Positions 22,046 to 33,193 of a DNA stretch of 64,000 nucleotides are shown here, piece by piece. The position numbers were made by a program, and so were the translations under genes. The notes under the pieces are model-generated. The model worked only from the letters and a program-made list of their open reading frames with translations, was not told where the DNA came from and ran no database searches. Source of the DNA: Blepharisma japonicum (Eukaryota; Ciliophora; Heterotrichea; Heterotrichida; Blepharismidae); contig CATKHK010000091.1 of NCBI GenBank assembly GCA_949751835.1, positions 1-64,000 on the forward strand, read 5' to 3'. The first letter of the stretch is position 1. Every line of letters begins with the position of its first letter.

Positions 22046-25000
22046 TTAAGCATTTTTCTTCTTTCTTGGAGATTTTTTACTCTCACTTTCTTGCTTTTTC
22101 TGATCCAGTTCTTTTTCAAGGGCTGCAGTTTTTTCTTGCTCTTTGAAATAATCATTCTTTACACTAGCATGCTCGTTTTCTAAAGAATACACATACTCCT
22201 GCAATTCGTGGAAGGCTGCTTCATTTTCCTTAATTTTTCTTTGTGCTTCTTCGAGTGTTATACTCATCTCATTTACCTTCTCATTGAATTCTGTTTTCAT
22301 TATCTAAATAGCTTTTACCTCAGTATTATCTGAAAAATCTTTATTTTCTGCTTTATATTTTTCTAGCAATTCTTTGTCTATTTTAATTTCTTTCTTTAAA
22401 TTATCAATTTCACTAATTTTTTGCTTTAAATCTTCGTTTTTCCTTTCGATGTTTTCTGATCATTCTTTTTTCGATGAATTTAATTCTTCTTCTAGCCGTT
22501 TGTTTTCAGATACGATAAAATCTAGATCTTCTAAATCATATGAGGAAGCTTCAATATTTTGCGACTTTTTGAGTTCTTCGTAACTTTTTCGCAAATTTGT
22601 ATATTCGACCTGCAAAATAAGCAGCTCATTTTGAAGGCTTCCGCACTTTTCTTCTCATATTTTTTCTTCCTCCAATGAGTCTGTTCCATAAAGTTTTCGA
22701 TATCTGTTGATACTTTCTTCTCTATCTAAAATTAGTTTATTTTCTGCTTCCAGATCGATGATTCTTTGTTTAAGCTCTATTATTTCTTCATTATTTTCTA
22801 AAATATGAATTTCTTTATATTCCTCATCCTTTTCTTGAAAAAAGCTGTTTCTTTTTTCTTGACTTTCTGCCACATTTTTCAGATCTTCTACTTCCTTCTG
22901 TAAAAAAACAATTTGTTTTCTTTGCTCTTCATAATCTGCATAAAGTGCAGTATATAGCGACTCAAACTGTTCAGAACGCTGGATTTCTTCATTTAGCCTA
23001 ACATTTTGTTCTCCATATTCTACCTGCATATCTTTTAAAATTTTTGATTTTTGCACATATTCATTTTCAAGGCCAGAATTTTTAATTACGCTTTCATTAT
23101 TTTTTACTTCTGTTTCATATAGCTTTTCTCTGAGTGCAATAATTTTTTGTTTTTTCTTCTGAAGCTTTTCTCTATAAAATTCTTCTGATATTTCTATACA
23201 TGCATTCATATCAGTTTTTTCTTGGAATTCTGCCAGATTTTCATTGAGTTCTTTGTTTTCTGATTTCAATTTTTCTACCTGGTATGAATAATCTGAAATT
23301 TGAGACTCAAGGTCTTCAATTTTTGTGTTTATTGCATATAAACTTTCATCATTAATAGGCTGAGCTTCATATTGAGAAATTATGCTATGAAGCCTCTGAA
23401 TTTCTTTTTCTTGTGATTGAATCAATAAATTTTGTTCATGAATCTTGTCACCCATGTCATTTATTTGAGACTCAATCCCACTCTGATGTTTTATAAGTAG
23501 CTGATTAGCTTTCTCTAGTTCTTTTGCTAGTTTTTCATTCTTTGCTATTTCTGACTCAAGCTTATATTGCAAATCTTTAACATTTTTGGTTCAATTTTCG
23601 GTGTTATTTTCATTGGTATTTTGAATGCAATCTAAAGTGTATTCAAGAAATTTTATATGGGATTGTCTGCTTGCCAGCTCGTCTAATACTTCTTTTTTTG
23701 AATCACCACATAGTTTAAGCTCCTTAGCTTTTTCATTTAATTTTGATTGGGTTTGATCTAATTCTGATCTCATTTCGTCATGCATTTGAAGCAAATCGCG
23801 TATTTTTTCATCGTACTGCTGCTGCATTGCTGATAATTCTGCATCAAAGGATTGCTTTGCCTTTTCTTGCTTTAAGAGATTTGATGAGTTTTCTTCTTTT
23901 AAAGATTTGATTTTTTCTTCTAGCTTTCTCATTTGTTCAATGTTTTCTTCCAATTCAGCATAAAAGACCTTATTTTTAGCCCTAATAAGAAATTACCTCT
24001 TCATTTTTACTTTCTTGTTCTTTTTGTAATATTTTAAGATCACATATTTCGTTGTCTTTCCTTTTCAATGTTTCATCATAATTAGACTTCTCAGTAAAGA
24101 GCTGATTCTAAATGAAAATAACCTTTAGTTTTTCTATAGCTAACTTCAATTTTATCTGCTCTTCATGCATTGATTCTTCATTTTCTTTGAGATTTGAATT
24201 AAGCTCTAAAGCTGCTTCAATTTCTTTTTCCTTTTCTTGAATTTCATTTTTATAATCTTTGCAAGTTTCTTTGAGATTTTTTATTTCAATTTTATTTTTT
24301 TCAAGAGATTTCTCATATGCTTCGTTTTTATCTAGTGCTTCTTTCATAGCATTTTTAAGATTTTTAAATTCTTCTTGGAGAGATTTTATTTCAATTTTAT
24401 CTTTTTCAAGAGATTCTTCATATGATTCGTTTTTATCTACCGCCTCTTGAAGAGCATTAGAAAGGCTACTTATTTTTTCTTTATAGTCTTCAATATCTGC
24501 TTGCCATTGCTCAGACTCATCTTCTTTTCTTTTTAATTCAAATGTAGAGGTATGAAGCTCTTTTAAAGCATCACATGCTTCTATATATTTCATTTCCATA
24601 ATTTCCAGCCTTGCAACAATTTCAGAATTCTCATTTTTTAAGTTGGAAATTTCTGTTAATTTTTCTTCTCCTAAGGTTTTTAGTGATCCAATTTGGTTCT
24701 CAAGCTTTTGATGTGACAATTTGGATTCTTTATATTCTTTTTCTAAGATTTCATATTTACTTCTTTCTAAATCGAGTTTTTTATTTAATTCTTCAGCATT
24801 TTCTTTTAGCCTGTTATATTCATCTTCTGAATGTTTTTTTGATTTTAGTTCTTTTGTCATTTCTTTAATGGCTGAATTGTGCTTAATGGTTTCATTTTCG
24901 TAAAAAGCTGCTTCTGAAAGGCGTTTTGCTGATTCAGCTTCTAGTTTGTTTTTAAGCTCAAAAATAATTTCATTGGCTTTTGATAATTCGGATTCTAATT

Positions 25001-26300
25001 GCTCAATATCACTTTGATTTCCATCATCTTTATTTTTCTCCAAATAATCTCTAATGTGTGATTCTAATTCTAATAGTTTGTCTAGTCTATCTTCACTATT
25101 TTCAAGCTTATCTGCTAAAACATCAACCTGAGCATTAATTTCATTGGTGATTGTCGTTATTAGATTCAAGCATTTTTCTTTCTCATTATCCAGCTGCTTA
25201 GACAGCTTGCTATGATTATGTCTCTTCACAATTTCTAATTCTTTATGCATTGATTCATACTCAACATTCCTTAGCTCAAGCTCTCTTGTTATTGTAACTA
25301 ATTCTTGTCCTAGCTCTTTTGCCCTAATTTCCATCTCAAAGCACTTGTTATTAGTTTTCTCTAATTCATCCTGAATATTTACCTTGCCTTCAATTACTCT
25401 CTTCAACTTTATTTTCAAGTCTTCAATTTCATCTCTTAAATTATCTTCAATTTCCTGACGCTTTACAATATTTTCGCTTTCAATAGATTTTCTCTGACGG
25501 TAAATTTGCTCATTTAAATATTTTATTTCTACATACATCCTTTTTATATCACTTTGAGCATCTGCAAGAGCTTTTCTCAAATCATTATTTTCTACTGTTA
25601 AATTCTCTATTTTTTTAGGCTGAGTCCTAGAGCTATCAGTATGATGAAAAGCTTCGCATTCTTCTTCTTTCCTTTTTAAAGCATTATAAAAGGTCATTGC
25701 TCTTTCTTTTTCTTTTTTATATTCTTCTTCAAGATCTATACAAAACCCATATGTTGGAGAAGACCGCAGTGAGCTGACTCCTCGATAATGCTTAACATTT
25801 GTTGCATCATTTTTTTGGCTAAAATTTTTAATTTCTTTTTCATAAATTTCTCTATCAGATTTTATCTGACATTCAAGACGCTGGATTTCTTTGCTCTTTA
25901 AAATGTTTGAAGCGTACAAAGAATCCCTTTCTTCTTTTAAAAAATTTATTTCTTTAACGAAATTTTCGCATTGAAGTTCAGATTCTCGTGAAATAGCAGC
26001 TGATGAAGTTTGCTTTTTATTCTCGAGCACAACAGCAACACTTTTATACTTCTCTTCAAGATTCTTTATCTCTTGGGTGAGCTCTCATAATTGTGCGTCT
26101 CTTCTGTGCAGCAAGAAGTCTTTATCATAGAGCCTTTTCTGTGAGCCGGATAGAGGGGATTTATTGATGGTTTTTTTGTAAGTTTTCTCAACATCAAATT
26201 GGGACATACCTGAAGAGTGCCTAAAAGCTTTTGGGCTGCTTTTTCTTGACCTCTGACTTGATGATGGCCGAGATAAACTCGATTGCTTTGATTTATTCAT
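22046..26300 (-). CDS. large coiled-coil protein, about 1400 aa, with three mini-introns
   Basis: ATG 26300 (MNKSKQSSLSRPSSSQ) to TAA 22046, four UGA as Trp. The first ~70 residues are Ser/Arg/Lys-rich; the rest is almost wholly heptad-like coiled coil rich in Glu, Lys and Leu (NAMKEALDKNEAYEKSLEKN repeats a neighbouring block). It ends in a basic KKSPRKKKNA. Introns are at 24108-24122, 23982-23996 (anomalous) and 22304-22318. A long coiled coil suggests a structural part of the cortex, basal body or cytoskeleton, like many ciliate proteins of this kind; no family-specific domain was seen. The Ser/Arg-rich start resembles that of the gene just upstream at 26390. Function unknown. Confidence 0.82.
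22304..22318 (-). other. 15-nt intron in the coiled-coil gene (third)
   Basis: Sense GTAAAAGCTATTTAG contains in-frame TAG; removal joins NTE to IMKTEFNEKVNEMS and keeps the heptad pattern. A is at position 10. Confidence 0.85.
23982..23996 (-). other. anomalous mini-intron in the coiled-coil gene (second)
   Basis: Sense GTAATTTCTTATTAG has the right ends and length, but its removal leaves the downstream exon one base out of frame (next codons would be GGC TAA). A 28-nt GT-AG removal ending at 23969, or one surplus G in the run after the intron, would fix it. The internal A is at position 11, unlike the other 15-nt introns. Confidence 0.5.
24108..24122 (-). other. 15-nt intron in the coiled-coil gene (first)
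   Basis: Sense GTTATTTTCATTTAG contains in-frame TAG; splicing gives AIEKLK followed by NQLFTEKSNYDE in a continuous coiled coil. A is at position 10; the third base is T rather than A. Confidence 0.85.
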
Positions 26301-26389
26301 TTGCAAAAATATTTTTAAATTATAAATTCTTTTATATTCACAAGTTTTTAGATAATTTTAACTATTTTATATTAAAATTACACCTTAAT

Positions 26390-27028
26390 TTAATTTTTGT
26401 ATTTCCAGTTCTTTGTTCTATCGGGGCTTAACGATTTAAATCGGGAAACAGATACCATGGACCTCAATAATGATCCTCTGCTGCTTGATCTTGTTTTACT
26501 TGTCGAGTTTGTTAGTCTAAGTGAGGTTGATCTCCTTTTGATATTTTCTTTAGAAAATTCATTAAAGGAATTCACATTTCAGTTAGATGAGTATGGACTT
26601 CGGTCATTTCTTGATTGAACTGGCTGAATTCTTTTCTTTTTTGAGCGAGATCTATTTAGCTCGTCATAGTATACATAGTGCCTGGAATCGTTATCTGTAT
26701 TTTCTACTTCTCCTAAAATTACTTTGTGGGAGATAGTTCTTGGGAGCTTAGCTACCCTACTCTGTTTTGGCAGATTTTTAACGCTTTTTGAGCTGATATG
26801 CTTTAATTTGTTTTTCTTTATCAAATTTTTCGGTGGAGAATCAACTATTGAAAACGAATCATATAAAGGTATGCCTGCATTTACTGTGTCTAGTAGATAT
26901 TCTGATAAAATAAATGAAAGCTTTGAACTCAAATACTGAGAAAGGTCTGCAGGCTTCGATTTCGAAGGCGATCTTGGGTTTTTTGGATGTCTCTTAGGAT
27001 TTGGAGAATGGAAAGAAATGGATTTCAT
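26390..27028 (-). CDS. basic Ser/Arg/Lys-rich protein, 212 aa
   Basis: ATG 27028 to TAA 26390 with one UGA as Trp (SSNWNVNS). The chain is basic and rich in Ser, Pro, Lys and Arg (SPNPKRHPKNPRSPSKSKPA; SRSKKKRI; TRSSSRGSLLRS) and probably largely disordered. Its stop is only 89 bp before the start of the coiled-coil gene on the same strand, and both have Ser/Arg-rich segments with SSSRGS- or SSSQRS-like motifs. A microtubule- or RNA-binding tail would fit the composition, but no domain was recognised. Confidence 0.7.
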
Positions 27029-28060
27029 AATCTTAAGATAATTTCAAATTAGATTTTAAGGGTTTAAAGGTAAAATATATGCAGCCAGCTATAAATTAAG
27101 AACAATTTGAGACCTCCTTGTAATATTTCGAATTAATTAGAGATATTAAAAATAGGAATGAAAAAATATTATTATTTTGAATAAAACTTTGGGTAGCAAA
27201 TTAACTAGAGGTTATAAAACTTATAATAATTAATAAAATCATGGTATTTATTTATCAGCTGAAGTTAAGATAAAATTATGAATTTTAGATTTTATAGGTT
27301 CTTTTATCGGATTTTTTTTAAAAATTCCGACAGATTATTTTTTTTAATTATTTACTTCTAAGCAATAGCCAAGGATAGATAATCTCTTGCGGCATTCAGA
27401 AATGGCCCAATCTCTATTATAAGATAAAAATAACTAATAATTTCTCCTTTAATACACTGGCCATTTTATTGGTAATCAATAAAAAAAAATTTGGCAGCAA
27501 CTCACTTCATAACTTATGAGGTGACCATTATATTGCAATTTGCAAATTTTTGAAGTGACAGTATCAACTGAAAGCATTTTTATTGACCTTTAGCTATTTT
27601 TGGATATAAAAGAAATACTTATACTTATTATTCTTTTTAGCTTATTCAAGAAGAGATTTAGATTTAAAAAAATAAGAATGAGAGCAAGCAGATAGGGCTT
27701 CATTATATATATTTATTAAACTTTCAAAAAGTTGCAGAAACTCTTGAAAACAATTTTATAAATATTTTAACTATATCTGCCATGGAAAAAAGGATTTGAT
27801 TTTAATATGTGCTCTTTGCAAGAATTTAGAATAGAATGATTAATTATACAGAGATTGGCTCAATATGAATTGAATATCAGCTGTATTTAAAAAAATAAAT
27901 TAAATAGAAACGTGTGTAACAGCTCTCATATTTATTTCTGACTTACTAAAAAAAACCATTTTATCTGGCATTTTAAAAAATTATTTGAAAATTATGCTTT
28001 ATGATATAAATTCTGTTAATTATTATCATGAAAATTTCCAGAAAAGAAACTGTCTTTGTT
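27029..28060. other. AT-rich intergenic region, nothing recognised
   Basis: About 1 kb between two minus-strand genes. No coding frame of useful length, RNA gene or repeat was seen. Confidence 0.45.
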
Positions 28061-28657
28061 TTAAATATTATTTTGAGCGCTATAAAAAGGACTGTCATTT
28101 CTCATAGAACATTTGTTCAAGTGCAAATCAAGCAGGTACTTGTTGTATATGATCTTCTGACAATGGATGCAGCAAATTCTGGTAGATTTATCATGTACTT
28201 GGGTCATATGAAATTTGACTGCGTGCTTATGTTTAAATTCTTTTTCGCACACAGGACACTTGACATGTTTTTCTGCTTGCTCATGAACTTTTCCTATGTG
28301 TTGATGAAGTCCTTTAGGTGAGATGAAGTCCTTCTTGCATATATGGCAGTGGGTTGAGTCTAAGTCATTGAATGCAGGCAAAGGGAGCTGGGTAAAAGCC
28401 ATGCCAATAGCTTGATTTGCTGTCTCTCGCTCTCCGCCTGAGGAGCTCTTTGTCTGAATGAGATCCTTGATCGTTGTGATGCTGTCACTATTGCTGCTAT
28501 TTGAAAATTGGTGAATTAAAAGAGCTACTTCACTGCTAAAGCTTAACTCACAATTACTACATTTAAATGAATTTTTACTTTCTGTTTTCTCAAAGGCATC
28601 TAGAATGCATGGTCTTGGGAGCAGCCAAAAGCTGCCGATAAAGGAATGTCTTTGCAT
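28061..28657 (-). CDS. C2H2 zinc-finger protein, 198 aa (paralogue of 41229)
   Basis: ATG 28657 to TAA 28061, no UGA. Four C2H2-type units: residues ~33-52 (FKCSNCELSFSSEVALLIHQ), ~104-125 (CHICKKDFISPKGLHQHIGK), ~134-155 (CPVCEKEFKHKHAVKFHMTQ) and ~162-184 (CCIHCQKIIYNKYLLDLHLN). It probably binds nucleic acid, most likely as a transcription factor in the nucleus. The last three fingers match those of the gene at 41229 in spacing and sequence, so the two are paralogues. The first finger lacks a standard second histidine, and the last ends H-x(3)-C. Confidence 0.88.
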   Translation of the reverse strand: MQRHSFIGSFWLLPRPCILDAFEKTESKNSFKCSNCELSFSSEVALLIHQFSNSSNSDSITTIKDLIQTKSSSGGERETANQAIGMAFTQLPLPAFNDLDSTHCHICKKDFISPKGLHQHIGKVHEQAEKHVKCPVCEKEFKHKHAVKFHMTQVHDKSTRICCIHCQKIIYNKYLLDLHLNKCSMRNDSPFYSAQNNI

Positions 28658-29996
28658 TTTCTATTATTAACTAAAATAAATTTATTGAACCACTACCATT
28701 AATGTCAATTCAAACTTAGTTAATAATTTACTTATGTATTAATAAAAAAGCTCGTCATACGGAAGACCTATTTGATAAGAATTAACACTAGAATTCTTAT
28801 GCATTTCGTAAATAAAGACGTAACCACCACAAAAAATATATAAGAAATATTTGTTTTAAGTTGAAGATTTTCCAGATTAAATGATACATTGATAAACTGC
28901 GAAAGTGCTGAGGGAGTTGTGGGGTTCAGTTGCTTCAAGTCTTAGAGCGAGTGCATTTTCTGTTGTTGATAAAATTTGAAAAAAAATTTTTTAGTTTTTT
29001 GGAAGTATGGAAATTTTTATTGAATCTAGAGATCATTTTGTGGGTTGGTCGTATTAGTAGGCACAGGAATATATCTTTATGATTCCTGATAAGGCACTTG
29101 CTTTCAGACCACTGGGAAAAAACCTAAATTTGCATTAATTGATTATTGTTCTTAATTAGCCTTATCTTCATCTGAAAAGGGCTTAAAAATTCCTTGCAAT
29201 CAAGATTATCAAATATTCATATTTTATTGGCAATTTACAACAAGGGTTGAACATTTTCAATATTCTTATAAGAGTATTTAATAAAACTATATAATAATCT
29301 ACTTTTTATAATCAAGAACCTCAAAACTTGTTACTTATAAGGCTAAATAAATTTGTTCATAGCTTTGAATTACTCTGGTAGGATTAATCATAAATATTTG
29401 GCCTATAAAAATTGGAGTTGAAGTGAAGAAAAAATCTTATTTTTAAATTTGCCAGTATTTTATTCAATTTTATGGGTTTTTGCAAGCATATTTTTTGGGT
29501 ATTCAACGAGACCTATAGATTTAAGCATTCAATGTATTTCCAGACAATTAAATCATAAAATTCAAAATCCCTTATTTTGCAACAGCAAATAACTTATCCA
29601 GAAATGTTCCTATTCAAATAAGGTTCCACATCTAGTTTGCTTAAAAGCAATAGCTTATAAATAAATTATTGATATTTGTGGCACTTAAATGCTCAAGCCT
29701 ATCGTTAAGTTTTGGCTAATATTTTCGAATTTTGTGATTATTAATTCTTATAATTTTAATATACATCAATATATTAGTTAAATAAGGGACACAATGTTTA
29801 AATATAATTTGGTCTCAAACAGTTATTTTGTTATGCTATTTTAAAAAAGAGTTAATAAGAACAAGTATTATGATTTTAAATCATTTAAAGGTTATAAAAC
29901 TATGATAGAGAAATACTAAAAGATCTTACCTAGCACAATCTGATTAAATAAATCTAAATATTTGGTTTTATCGATTTTAACTATAATTTTGTAAAA
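28658..29996. other. long intergenic region between divergent genes, with one coding-like relic
   Basis: About 1.3 kb, mostly AT-rich. At about 28880-28980 on the minus strand a ~33-codon stretch ending in TAA reads ILSTTENALALRLEATEPHN and onward with coding-like codon use and higher GC, but has no start and is preceded by a stop. It may be an orphan exon or gene remnant. Nothing else was recognised. Confidence 0.35.
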
Positions 29997-32100
29997 ATGA
30001 ATCCAAGTGATCGTTTAACACCTATGAAGTCTAAGTCAAGCTCAAAACGAATTCTTTCTTCAGAAGATCCATTTTCTTTTGATCGGAAATTGGTTTTTTC
30101 GTCTGAATCAAAAAAATTGCATAAAGAAGCAAAACTCAAAATCTCAACTTCTTGCGAAGAAAGTAATTCCTTAGAAAATATTTCTCTATCCAATGATCAA
30201 AACTTAAAAATCTTAAGAGAAACTCAGAGTGTAATCCTGGAAATCGCGCAAGCTCTCAACCCCAAAGCCAAGTACAGCCTCAAACTCTCTCCACAAGAGC
30301 TTGCCCTAGATATCTTTAATTTGTCATCAAGAAAAGGAAAAGTAAATTCTCAAGAAGCAGACTATTTGAGATCTCTTCTTTTAGGCTTAAATGAAAAATT
30401 GAAAGCTTTCCAATTAATTGACTTGAGGCTTGAAGAGTATCGGAGCCAAGCACTGGAAAGTCTCGAAGAAAGAGAAGACCTTGAACGCGCTATTGAGGAA
30501 ACCTCTTTTGATATCGAGCACAAAAGGAAACAGCAGGATGAGTTCTTGACGAAAATCAAAGGAGAAAGGGATAAAAATGCAAAATCGTTATTGGAGCTCC
30601 AAACAAAATTTAAAGAAAAATGCAAAATAGAAGAAAATCTAACAAATGAAAACGAAATTCTTAAAACAGAAATAGACAAATTAAAAGCAGAAGCACAAAA
30701 CTTCGAAAACATGCAAGATATGATCGAAAAACTGAGAGAAAGGATAAAATTGGAAGAAAATAAAAGAAAAGAACTGAGAGAGCTCTACAAAGACTCAATA
30801 AACGAATTTGACAACAAGTCTAAAGAATATGATCGCGAAATCAATAAAATAAAAACAGATAACGCAGATTTATTAAAAGACTTGAATAATTTGAAGATAG
30901 AAAGGCATGGACTGATTTCTCAAAACGAAAACAAAGAAAACCAAATTTTAAATTTGCAGTCAGAAAAGCAAAAATTCCTAGCAGAGATAAACGGATTAAA
31001 AGATCAAGCTGCTAAGGCAAAACAAATGGAAGATCTTGCAAAAAAGTTTCAAGGAGAGTGCGCTTCTCTAAGCTCAAAACTAAAGGATATGGCTGAAAAG
31101 CATTCAAGCTCTTATCAAGAACTCACCAAACAGAAAAATGAAATTTTAGCGAAAAATAAAACCCTGGGTTCAGAAAATGATTCATTAAAAGAAAAAATCC
31201 AAAACCAGGATTCCTTGCTTCAGCAGTCAGAAAACGGGCTAAAAGAGCTTTCATCTCACTTCCACGAAGTTGAGCAGCAGCTTGTGCTACAAAACGACAC
31301 AAATTCTCTAAAAGAAGAAGTCAAAAAAGTCCATAATTCAGCCAATTCAGTTATAAATAAATTATCCAAAGACATTGAGACAATGGGCCTTTCATATCTC
31401 AAAAATGCTGAAAACAATTTAGTCCAGCAAAGAGCACTTAAAGAAATGAGCTCAATTATCAATGATAATGAAGCTGAAATAGAAACACTCAAAGATGTCA
31501 TCACTGAGCTCAGAAAAGCCATCCCTGTATATATCCCAGTGAAAAATGACCCAATAGATGCAGCTATGGCAGATTATGTAAACACTAGAGATAGGCCTTT
31601 AGATATTCCTTTTATAAGAGAAGATGAAGGCTTATATTCATATGGTACAAAACGAGTATTTGTAAAACTTGAAAACGGAAAACTTATAAGTAATTGTTAT
31701 TTAGTAAGAGTTGGAGGAGGATTTATGCTTATTGATAAATTCCTGGAAATCTATACGATTCAAGAGATCGAAAAATTTGAAAATAGAAAGAAAGCAGAAG
31801 CAAATGAAAAAAGAAGAAGTTTAATGGGAAAATTTGCGAGCTCTATAAGTATTTTTTTATGTAGTTAATGAAAAATCTTCAGGAAGAGCAAGTTTATCCC
31901 CGAGAAAGGCAACTAAAATTTTACAAGAAGCTCTTAGCAATGGAAATTCAAAATTTGCAACTTGTTTTGCTGTTCAAAGAAGAAGTAACTCAAGCAGGTC
32001 ATTAATTCAAACAGCAAGAGAACCAGAGTCTCCAATTAAACGAACTGGTGCAAAGAAAGGTTCTTCTTTTTTGGATAATATTCAACAACGGTCTCCTTAA
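29997..32100 (+). CDS. coiled-coil protein with structured C-terminal segment, 695 aa
   Basis: ATG 29997 to TAA 32098 with one 16-nt intron; no UGA. Residues 1-70 are Ser/Lys-rich. Residues about 75-500 are a long coiled coil (ESLEEREDLERAIEETSFD). A compact, less charged part (~510-600) contains VYIPVKNDPIDAAMADYVN and VKLENGKLISNCYLVRVGG. The last ~80 residues, after the intron, are basic and Ser-rich (SGRASLSPRKATKILQEA). The V-x-L-x-N-G-x-L followed by VRVGGGFMLIDKFLE is like the GAS2/plakin-type microtubule-binding fold (x-V-R-V-G-G-G-W), so a microtubule-binding cross-linker is a good guess. That assignment rests on the short motif only. Confidence 0.8.
31849..31864 (+). other. 16-nt intron in the 29997 gene
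   Basis: GTATTTTTTTATGTAG is followed by an immediate stop if unspliced. Removal joins SSI to INEKSSGRASLS and extends the frame by 78 codons. The internal A is six bases from the end, as in the 15-nt introns. Confidence 0.85.
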
Positions 32101-32298
32101 TTAAATGCATAAAATTATAATTCTTAGTGAAGGTGCCTAATTTAACTTAAAATTATTTTCCTTAACTTAAACTCTTTGAAATTAAAATAAATGCATGCAT
32201 AATTTCCATTTTTGGCTAACCAACTTATTGAATTACTTTGAAAAAATAAAATTAAAATGTGATTCCAATAGCTTAGAATATAAAGAAGCGAAGTAAAA

Positions 32299-32508
32299 TT
32301 GAGACAATTTTTTCAAGTGCATGTTGATTGGTTTAAGCCACCCAAGGAAATTCTAGAAGTGCTGGAAAAATACATGCCCCAAGACAATTCTTACTCTGAA
32401 GAAAATATAAGTGACTTTGAGGATTCATTTGATTTAGATTCCGAAGAAACTCTCCAAAAATTTGAAGAGATCGAACTGAAAATAAAATTTTATCGGAGAA
32501 TATTATAA
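32299..32508 (+). CDS. short acidic open frame, possible orphan exon
   Basis: An open stretch of 69 codons that begins at a TTG; the first in-frame ATG is 24 codons in. Composition looks coding (VDWFKPPKEILEVLEKYMPQ, then a Glu/Asp/Ser-rich run and basic end). No mini-intron joining it to an upstream start was found. It could be a remnant or a gene with an unseen first exon. Confidence 0.3.
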   Translation: MRQFFQVHVDWFKPPKEILEVLEKYMPQDNSYSEENISDFEDSFDLDSEETLQKFEEIELKIKFYRRIL

Positions 32509-32517
32509 TAGCTTAAC

Positions 32518-32842
32518 TTAATTTATGATTATTGAGAAGCTTCTGGAATTTTTGCGTGAGCAGCAAGTTCTTCAACTTTTATCCTCCACAGTTACCTTAT
32601 AGACCTCGGTCCGAGAGTTTAACTGATCTGACAGACGGCTCAAATATTGACTAACGGACACTTCTTTTTGGGATTGGTCGTTATTTTTCTAAATCTGAAA
32701 AACTATCTCCCGATGAGTTAAAACTCTAGTCTGGATGTAGGCATGTGGTTGGCTAAACTCGATATTGCTCTCCACAAAAGCGGGTAAAATCTAATTTCCT
32801 AACGCTGTTCTACAATCCATAAAATCCCTGGGTAGCCCTACC
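32518..32842 (-). pseudogene. coding relic with two in-frame TAG codons
   Basis: The minus strand gives one frame of about 108 codons, GC-richer than its surroundings, broken only by two TAG. Segments read DFMDCRTALGN, then ILPAFVESNIEFSQPHAYIQ, then TRVLTHREIVFQI, then NNDQSQKEVSVSQYLSRLSD and LNSRTEVYKVTVEDKSW (UGA as Trp), ending at TAA 32518. There is no start codon. No family was recognised. It may be a decayed gene or a fragment of a mobile-element protein. Confidence 0.45.
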
Positions 32843-33193
32843 TACAGACATTAGAAGGACTCGCCATTTAAATGTATATCTTATAAATTACACTTTCGAA
32901 TAATTTCTCATATCTAAATAATAGTTAAAGTGTCTACTAATTTCTTATTATAAAAATTCAAGTTTTCCATGAGCTTACCTTTCATTTATTATTATATTAA
33001 TATAGATATTAATACACAGTATTCTACCAAAATATTAAATTTAATTATTGAAGCTTTTATAATTTATGAAATTTTGTGCAGTGGACTAAGATATAAAATT
33101 AAATAAAAATTGGAATAATTAGCGATAATTCATATTTTTGCAATTATTATATTTCAATATCATTTAATGTAAAAAATAAATCCTCAAGTAATT

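Larger units (their letters stand above)
32101..33193. other. gene-poor interval with a small frame and a pseudogene
   Basis: Holds the short frame at 32299-32508 and the minus-strand relic at 32518-32842, described separately. The remaining ~350 bp towards 33193 are AT-rich and show nothing. Confidence 0.4.
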
